Shown: one piece after another, positions 57,610 through 64,000 of the stretch
Layout of the letters: each line of letters starts with the position of its first letter
Position numbering within the stretch: position 1 is the first letter of the stretch
DNA from: Beverwykella pulmonaria
Taxonomy: Eukaryota; Ascomycota; Dothideomycetes; Pleosporales; Melanommataceae
DNA length: 64,000 nucleotides
Direction of reading: 5' to 3'
Assembly: GCA_001599595.1 (NCBI GenBank)
Contig: BCHH01000010.1
Location: 1,743,035-1,807,034 of the forward strand
Translations under genes and position numbers: made by a program
The notes under the pieces: model-generated
The model's input: only the letters and a program-made list of their open reading frames with translations
Database searches by the model: none
Told to the model about the DNA's origin: nothing

Positions 57610-57700
57610 CGACCTCAACCATCGCTTCAGTCCAAGACCTTTGAACCCAACAACTTTGAACTAACGAAGTAGATCTAAGAATCCATAAGCCAAAGTTTAG
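57610..57700 (+). repeat. Dispersed repeat family B, copy 1
   Basis: GTCCAAGACC, GAACCCAACA, ACGAAGT and GAGCC/AAGCCAAAGTTTAG blocks align with 63491-63590 in the same orientation. The CCAACA followed by a short conserved stretch resembles an LTR end plus primer-binding side, but this is not proven. Confidence 0.65.
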
Positions 57701-57707
57701 CTGTAAG

Positions 57708-57775
57708 CAGGACACTATACCGTCACTTGGATATGCCACTGACTAATCAGTCCGTCATATATATCAGCTGTACAT
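57708..57775 (+). repeat. Dispersed repeat family C, copy 2
   Basis: Same family as 54952-55029. It lies directly after family B and just left of the Crypton, so the Crypton inserted into or beside older repeat DNA. Confidence 0.65.
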
Positions 57776-57801
57776 ATCACACATAGACAGACATAGAATT
57801 A

Positions 57802-57817
57802 TGGGTTATATGGGGGT
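57802..57817 (+). repeat. Left 16-bp direct repeat of the Crypton
   Basis: TGGGTTATATGGGGGT, identical to 60395-60410. Short identical direct repeats at the ends are expected for an element moved by a tyrosine recombinase through a circular intermediate. Confidence 0.8.
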
Positions 57818-57999
57818 TGATTTGTTAGCGAGATCACGCGCGATAGTAAGCGAGAACACCAAACCTCCGTGATAACCTCTGGTATACTGCAAGTCTTGGC
57901 ACCCCCGGAGGGCCGCTTTTTTTCTACTTTTACACTATTTGTAAAGCAAAATAGGGGCAAAAATGCAGGCAATATGGAAGCGCATAGCTATAGCATTAA

Positions 58000-60330
58000 C
58001 TACAAAGTACACTTTTTCTGCCTATTAAGCAGCTTGTACAGCTGATAGAGCGACAATTTAGCCCGCTGCCGAACAAGCTCTACTTCCTCCACTGCCGCGC
58101 CTGTACTAATGCCCTGTGCCTGCCGTCTCCGAACCTCGTCAATAATAACCTTCCGCCGTCCATATAGCACCTGCTCGCTATGCCTCTGACGCCAGCGCGG
58201 CCCGTACAGATCCTCTAGTCCTTGCACAGACGGGCCACCTGCTAGGCCTACCGTCCACTCCCTCCACAGCTGCGGGACGGTTGCCACTGCGCGGGAGAGG
58301 ACGTACAGCGGCGGCGGCGGTGGCGGNGGCAGTGGCGGTGGTGATAGCGGTGATGGCGGCTCCTGCAGTGAGGGAGTGGCCGCGGGAGAAGGGGAGGCTA
58401 ATGCAGAGTGGAAGGACCTCACCGCCGTCGCAGCAGAAGCAGGCGTGGTAGAGCCAGAAGCTGCCATAATCGTACNGCGCGTAGGATGTAGAGTCAGCAA
58501 TATGCGGCCCTCAAGCAAGTCTCCTAGCCGTATGTCAATGCTGTTGAGCCGCTCTCTCGTTTCCGCGCCCCAGTCGCTGACGTCTCGCGCAAGGCTCTGG
58601 TGCAGGATGCTAAGGCGTTCAGCAATAGCAGGCAGTGTCTTCTAGATCTGCACTTCTTCAGGCTCCTCCACGTCTAGTAGCAAGAGCTCCACGTCCTTCG
58701 CAAACGCTAGGTAGTCAGCTCAGGCGAAGATAGGGTTAGCCCAGATTGGATGCGCGGGGAACTCCTGTCTCATAATAACTGAGTCCTGAAGGAGGATAAT
58801 GCGGAGCTGCTGCAGCAAACGCAGGAAGCCCTGAGCCGCGAGGTCTTCGCGGTCCTCTGTTGCCTTATCACCCTGCTGCTTCTTGTCGTCCGCGTACAAG
58901 TTAAACCACGCCAGCCCTTTGTCAACAAAGGGCCACACAGCCTGCTCAAGTGATCGCAGAGGCAGCACCTTCGCCTGTGGCAGGTAGAAGCTGCCCTGCG
59001 CGGACAGGTTAAAGCCAGCCATGCTTCGCATGAACTTGCGCGGGAGGTGGGTGAGATAGCAGTTTGTTAGGGCGTTACTATTCCACCGTCCCGCACAGCA
59101 GATTTAGCCCTTACTAACGCCCTTAAGCTCAGCGTGCTTTGCTCCTTGCGACTAACCTGCGTGTGTTTTCTTTAGCAACATAACGTTTGCCCCAGCAAAC
59201 ATCTTGTTAATCCAGTCTAACTGCGTGTCGTACGCCATCTTCTTTGCCGCATGCTCCCCCTTAACTAGGTGCAGGTTGTACCACAGCTCACGCCAACAGA
59301 AGCTAGGAGGCGGCTCGCCCACAACGTTCCAGCGGTGGAAGAGGTAGAAAGCGGTGTGAGCCATAGTGCAGAGCAGCGGATTTCAGTGCCTCATGACAGC
59401 TCCGTACTCTAGCCGCCCTATTAGGTTTGTCTTGCCGTTGTCCATAATCATAATCATTGGGTAGCAGGGCGTTGGGCCTTTGTCTAGCAGCGGGACTGTA
59501 AAGAAGTTAGGGAGTTCAGCCCCTAGGCGCGCCTCGCTCCGCAGAAGCATGTTGTGGGCAAGCAGGAAGTTAGTAGCAGTGCGCAGGTACGGCTCTGTTA
59601 ACTGCTTCCACTGCTGCTTCTTCCCCTGGCGGTAACCCTCCTAGCAGAACTGCACAGCATCAATTATCTTTGCCTTAGTGTAGCCGTCCTGCAGCGTCCC
59701 CGCGGCCCTGTTAGCAAACTCAAGCCGCCGCCGCCTATGCTCAGTGCGCTTGTAAGCCCTTAGCAGGCCGTTCAGGCCCTCTCCGCGCAGGGTTAGATGC
59801 AGGTTTATGCCCTTACTCTTTTGGAAGGACCACACGTCAACAATAGCGGCTACGTACGACTTAACCGCGCTAACTCCTAGCGTCTGCTAGACAGGTTCGC
59901 TGTCTACAGTGGTACAATCCTCCTTCTTATACCACAAGGCCCAAAGTTCCTGGTCTAGGACGCGCTCGTTCAGGAACCAGATTAGCTTATTTTCACGCAC
60001 AAGCTCACCATCTTCAAATCCCTTCTCAGCGCAGAATTCCTGCCACTCCTTCTGCTTTGGATCATACGTCCTGTTTGTGTTTTTAGGCCGCGTCTTACGC
60101 GCCTGCGCAAGCGCGCGCGCGCCCTGCGCGAAGAGCTCGACGTCAAGGGCCGCATGACGCTCGGCAGCGCTGGTAGGGGCGGGGAGCGTCGTCGTCGTCG
60201 TCGTTGTCGTTGTCGTCGTCGTCGCCGCCGCCGTCGGCGGGGTCGTCCCTGAGGCTTCCATGGCGGGAGGGGGGAGGGAGGAGAGGGGAGAGGGGGAAGG
60301 CATGGTCAACGCGGTTGCACGTGATGGCAA
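58000..60330 (-). pseudogene. Crypton tyrosine recombinase with GCR1_C-like domain, seven in-frame stops
   Basis: A single frame of 777 codons runs from Met at 60330 to TAG at 58000 without any frameshift. The N-terminus is low-complexity (poly-Thr from a CGT-rich run at 60181-60235). Then comes an SAM-like/core-binding segment (YDPKQKEWQEFCAEKGFEDG) and a recombinase body of the NDC10_II/Crypton type (GRWNSNALTNCYLTHLPRKF, FMRSMAGFNLSAQ). A GCR1_C-like DNA-binding end follows (LYGPRWRQRHSEQVLYGRRK). In-frame stops start at 59889 TAG, 59643 TAG, 59385 TGA, 59154 TAG, 59106 TAA, 58722 TGA and 58644 TAG. Each can be made from CAG, CAA or CGA by one C-to-T change. Two Ns occur in poly-Pro/linker codons at 58327 and 58477. 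Confidence 0.88.
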
Positions 60331-60394
60331 GCTTTAGAAGGGGGGAGAAGATAACTGGGGAATAATCGCGGCAGGGGGGGCTCTCTAATAACTG

Positions 60395-60410
60395 TGGGTT
60401 ATATGGGGGT
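60395..60410 (+). repeat. Right 16-bp direct repeat of the Crypton
   Basis: TGGGTTATATGGGGGT, identical to 57802-57817; together they set the element at about 2593 bp plus one copy. Confidence 0.8.
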
Positions 60411-61337
60411 CGGGGCGCTGAATAACCGAGGTTCTCGGGGGGGGTCTGCGATAACCGAGCGTCTCGCGAGATCTCGCGACCCCTTGATAATTGAAGTTAC
60501 ATGCACTCTGCAGCCTTCCCGAATACCAAGGCGTAACAAAACAACGGCCCCGCATCTGAAAAACATCTAATTCCTTACTACCACTAGAAATATATCACGG
60601 TATATCACGTGTATATCACGTGCACTGTGCGCTTAGTCACATGTTCCGATTAGTCATGGCTGGATATATATGCTCGTCGATTTCTATAGCTTCTAAATCA
60701 ACTCAGTCCCTGATTTATCTTGTCCATATAACGTGACCGCGCACTCCGATAAAATCCTATGGAAGAACCGAACAGTTGACTGTACTAATAAGAAACGTAG
60801 CATATGATTTCATATATGTCATGTCTCTCGATACGTAGGTGTCCCGATGTACCCCCGGTGGAGAACAAGCTATGACCACATTCACGTGAGATATTACATA
60901 ACCCGACAAGAGACACCTTCGTTCAGGGACAAGTAGCAAGGGGGATGTTTGACTACTAAGTGACGTATGCAGGATCAGAGCTTAGATGTCCTGTTAGCAT
61001 AAGGATTCATCTCAGCGGAGGTACATGCGGTTACATACGTAGTCGCCGTCGTCCCCTTGCGAGTTGGGCCCGGCCCGGCGGTGAATACCCTGATATGTAC
61101 GATCGCAAGACTTCCGGGTGAAAGTTTTAAAGACATTGAATCTTAGCGGGACGTCGCTCCTCGAAATACTCTTCCTTTTCCTCGTCCTCGTCCCGTATAG
61201 ACTCTAGTGCCTCACTGATGGCCTCGTAAAATTCCGCCTCCTTTTGCACGCGTCGCTGCCTTGTGACTCCCTTGTGACTCACAGCCACTGCGTCGCACTT
61301 TACCCCGCATCCAGAGCTAAAAAAACTCACTACAGAC
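60411..61337. other. Intergenic, repeat-derived near the Crypton
   Basis: Contains GTATATCACGTGTATATCACGTG at 60598-60620, similar to the paired CACGTG of the solo LTRs. The right part is the promoter region of the BTB gene. A short minus-strand frame at 61339-61127 lacks a domain. Confidence 0.4.
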
Positions 61338-62800
61338 ATGCAAAACTCTCACAACGCATCTTCCATTCCCTTTTCAACCTCGTCCGCTTCACGAGTAACT
61401 TGTACCATGCCGCCCATCGTCCACGAAATCGACCCAAACTATGACACCGTCATTGTCTTGACACAATTGTGCAAGGACTTTGCACCATGGGATGAGGCTG
61501 CTGAGATTTCGGAGTACGTCGCGTCAGAGAAGAAGCAGCTGGATCTGGAGGAGAAGCGGCTGGAGCTGGGAGCGAAGCTTGCCATCAAGTTGGAGGATGA
61601 TAATGATGCCGACTGGGACGGATTGCGGACCTCCGGGACGTCCAAAAAGAAGGGCAAGAAGGTCAAGAAGGTCAAGGAGGTGTCGAGTTGGGAAGACGAC
61701 GATCGTCATACAAGAAAGGAGGACACTGCCGCCGTCGCTGAAGGGGACTTGTCTGGTGGCGAGGCACAATCCATAGTCACGGAGCTATCCCACAATGCTA
61801 ACCCTGTGCTCGGCAGCGAAGACGTCGATGTAGCCGTACCACGGACCCAACCGGCTGACCTTGAGGAAGAGGTCGTACATTACCGTGTCTCTTCGCGCCA
61901 TCTGTTCGTTTTGCCATGGTTCAAGCGGGCTTTGACGTCGTCTTATTTCCGTGGAGCGATACCAAACCCCACCGACGGCCGCCTCTACATTGATGTCTCC
62001 GACTTGGACGAAGAAGCCTTTCTGATTCTTCTCAACATCCTCCACCTCCGCAGACGCCAAATCCCAAAGATCATGAGCCTTGAAATGCTTGCGAAGATCG
62101 CCGAGATGGTTGGCTTTTACGAGCTTAAGAAAGTAGAAGCTATTGAGGATGATGTTGACACCTGGATCGATCATTTAAGGCGTAGCAACGCGGTTCCAAC
62201 CTCTTATGGTCGAGACTTAGTGTTGTGGATTTGCATTTCGTTTGTTTTCGACTTGTCGCTGGATTTTGAGAAGGCTACGGCTATAGCAATCAAAGAGAGC
62301 CCGGGGTCGATCGGAACTTTGAGTTTTCTAGTCCCTCTCGACGCTACTTGTATGTTTGCCAAGTCATTGCAAAGTCTCAATGCAAATACATTTTGCTAAC
62401 AAGCGTAGTGGATATTGTGAACAAGCGTGATCGAATCATCGGCCACATGATCTCAGAATTGTACCGTTTGCTAGAGAAGTATCGTAGCACTAACTATTCC
62501 TGCCCGTATGAGTCTTACTCATTCTACTGCGGAGCTTTCCTCTTCGGCGCCTTGCACAAAGAAATGGAGAGATGGGGCTTTCTAGGACCGCGTCCAGAGC
62601 ACCCGTTCCTCGGATTGAGCATCAGGGGAACATGTTTGAAGATCGGTGCATTCAGAGGTCCGATTTGGTATCACAGGAACAGCGAGCCATGCGGCGGTTA
62701 CAGCCTTGTCAAACACCCATGCAGCTGGAAGGGAGAGCTCGACAGCATCATCCAAGATAGCATGAAGAGTATTAAAGGTACGAAGCTGAGTGATTTGTAG
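61338..62800 (+). CDS. BTB/POZ-domain-like protein with acidic linker
   Basis: Exon 1 (61338-62349) and exon 2 (62409-62800) are joined by a 59-bp intron (GTATGT..GCGTAG), 467 aa. The segment VHEIDPNYDTVIVL resembles the start of fungal BTB proteins. A charged insertion of about 100 residues follows (KKKGKKVKKVKEVSSWEDDD, nuclear-signal-like). The rest of the BTB fold is VVHYRVSSRHLFVLPWFKRA, DEEAFLILLNILHLR and SLEMLAKIAEMVGFYEL. The C-terminal part is Cys/Tyr-rich (NYSCPYESYSFYCGAFLFGA) and typical of a large, poorly known fungal family. Met24 at 61407 has a better start context and may be the true start. BTB domains mediate dimerisation or Cul3 binding. Function here is unknown; the long insertion splitting the domain is unusual. 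Confidence 0.8.
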
Positions 62801-63490
62801 GGGACTAGTAGAGAAGCATCTCTGTTGCCGAAAACCGATGCGCTCTATGGCGAATAGTTGTTGGATCACAGAAACGGCAGATTTTGTACGTAGCTTTTCG
62901 ACTACGTACTAACCATAGATTATCGACGCATCATGCGCTACAATTGGTCGCTACTAGTCTTGGGATATATGAGGGTGATGGCTCACAGATAAATTCAATA
63001 TCACTGCTATTATAGACTGGGAATTCGCTGGGTTCATTCTCTTTGAATTTGAAGTTGCTGTCCGGTGGCATCTGTAGAACCGACAATTAAATACCGATAT
63101 ACATAATAAACAACTTATACAACTTCTGGATTGCTCAGGTAAGAAACCTATGCTGTTAAATTAGAATTATACTGAGAGTCACTATACAGACGCACAAGTT
63201 GAGCGTTCTAGCGTATACAACAGAATTAACAGGAATTTATGCGATATGAAAGATTCACCTATAGCTCTAGGAGCTATAAAGGAAGAATGGATTGTGTCCC
63301 TCCTATTGCAACTGGAAGGATAATCCTATTTCTTCTGTGTGTGGTGGTACAGCTGGATTGCTTTTCACAAGACTGATATCTGAAGACTAATACTAGATGA
63401 AGCTTTTCAGTCCCCTTCGCCTGTGACTGTGATTGAAATCTTCGGGAAACATAAAGCCTTCCCTTCCTGTATATATTCTTCCTGTTACTC
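62801..63490. other. Intergenic, no supported gene
   Basis: AT-rich, with short frames only, leading into repeat family B. Confidence 0.4.
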
Positions 63491-63590
63491 CACTGCATCG
63501 ATCTCAGCCACCTCATTAGTCCAAGACCTATGAATCCAACAGCTTTAAGCTGACGAAGTTGAGCTAAGAATCACATGAGCCAAAGTTTAG
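63491..63590 (+). repeat. Dispersed repeat family B, copy 2
   Basis: Aligns with 57610-57700 through AGTCCAAGACC, CAACAGCTTT, GACGAAGT and GAGCCAAAGTTTAG. It ends just upstream of a small open frame. Confidence 0.65.
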
Positions 63591-63645
63591 CCCCCTGATG
63601 TCGTCTCTATATTAGCACCTTCTCGACCCTCCGAAGTCGAACACC

Positions 63646-63825
63646 ATGTCTTCTAATATGTCTCCCTTACTTGTTCGAGATGTGTTCGTTAGTTACATTA
63701 CTTATGTGGTCTTCTTGTATTACACCCTTGGTCCATATGGCAGCATCGTCGTAATCGCACAACTAGTTGCAAGCTTCGTGGGAATTGTCGTTGCATTTCC
63801 ACGCCCTTGTCAAAGATGTACCTAA
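63646..63825 (+). CDS. Possible 59-aa membrane peptide
   Basis: An ATG in good context (ACACCATGTC) opens a 59-residue frame with two hydrophobic segments (YITYVVFLYYTLG and IVVIAQLVASFVGIVVAFP) separated by a Gly/Pro turn, and a Cys pair at the end (PCQRC). No family is recognised. It may be a small membrane protein, the remnant of a larger gene, or chance. Confidence 0.25.
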   Translation: MSSNMSPLLVRDVFVSYITYVVFLYYTLGPYGSIVVIAQLVASFVGIVVAFPRPCQRCT

Positions 63826-64000
63826 TTTGGTATAACTAGGTGCCTTTGTATCGGTAGGCTTATATATCATCAGCAAACGATGTCACCGCCCGTGATTGCT
63901 TATTTATTTATTTTTAAAAAAAAATTATTGGGCAACGAATGAGGCTGGCTAAGATTGGGATTCTGAGATAAGTGATGAAGAAATTGGACAGTGGCCACGT
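63826..64000. other. Right edge, non-coding
   Basis: AT-rich with a poly-A run near 63915; nothing recognised. Confidence 0.4.

Larger units (their letters stand above)
57802..60410 (-). mobile_element. Crypton-type tyrosine-recombinase transposon
   Basis: A 2.6-kb unit bounded by 16-bp direct repeats. It encodes on the minus strand a single long recombinase-like protein and nothing else. There are no terminal inverted repeats and no reverse transcriptase, as expected for Cryptons. Motifs GATAACC and CGAG recur near both ends. The coding part is inactivated (see next entry). Confidence 0.85.

Noticed and set aside
58000..60330. Stop-codon recoding in the Crypton
   Set aside because: All three stop types are present and all fit C-to-T damage, while neighbouring genes use standard termination.
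59887..60330. Separate small gene at the Crypton's left coding end
   Set aside because: It is the N-terminal part of the same 777-codon frame, closed by a C-to-T-type stop.

Overview
The window is nuclear DNA of a filamentous ascomycete (Pezizomycotina; class not determined, Dothideomycetes or Leotiomycetes-like). The evidence is intron-rich genes with 47-80 bp GT..AG introns and CTAAC/CTAAT-type branch points, fungal-only families (Rim15-type PAS kinase, Lrg1-type LIM-RhoGAP, fungal NLR, Crypton), and decayed repeats whose lesions are almost all C-to-T or G-to-A transitions, as expected from repeat-induced point mutation (RIP).

Layout. 0-2.4 kb: 5' part of a Rim15/Cek1-like kinase on the minus strand, running off the left edge. 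2.4-9.4 kb: long leader or intergenic DNA with weak gene candidates, one of them apparently frameshifted. 9.4-13.8 kb: a secreted GH5 mannanase and an uncharacterised secreted Pro/Thr-rich protein, both minus. 11.5-14.7 kb also holds relics of kinesin-light-chain-type TPR genes and other repeats. 15-22 kb: a fungal NLR-type gene, nucleoside phosphorylase-NACHT-ankyrin, split by a ~0.48 kb insertion. Its more than 31 ankyrin repeats are nearly identical, carry local 24-bp expansions and contain a 330-N assembly gap. 22.3-23.1 kb: an O-methyltransferase gene with one nonsense codon. 23-27 kb: AT-rich repeat desert with a solo LTR flanked by a perfect 5-bp target duplication. 27-36 kb: conserved housekeeping genes (RNA polymerase II subunit Rpb4, Lrg1-like LIM-RhoGAP, RBR-type E3 ligase). 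37-38.4 kb: a single-pass membrane protein. 39-51 kb: mostly metabolic genes (LanC-like protein, cytochrome P450, trans-aconitate-type methyltransferase, Dal5-type MFS transporter, MDR reductase, oxalate decarboxylase-like bicupin). 52.7-57.1 kb: a secreted selenium-binding-protein-like propeller and a pepsin-like protein lacking the second catalytic Asp. 57.8-60.4 kb: a Crypton (tyrosine-recombinase transposon) bounded by 16-bp direct repeats and inactivated by seven in-frame stops. 61.3-62.8 kb: a BTB-domain-like protein. The right end holds a repeat and a possible 59-residue membrane peptide.

How genes may work together. Rim15, Rpb4, Lrg1 and the RBR ligase are unrelated housekeeping or signalling genes in an ordinary stretch. 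The 39-51 kb run has the composition of a tailoring set (P450, methyltransferase, reductase, transporter, cupin, LanC-like) but no backbone enzyme is visible, so a pathway is only a hypothesis. Repeats concentrate around the NLR, the 23-27 kb desert and the 54-63.6 kb end. Exon boundaries were read by eye from frame continuity and splice consensus.
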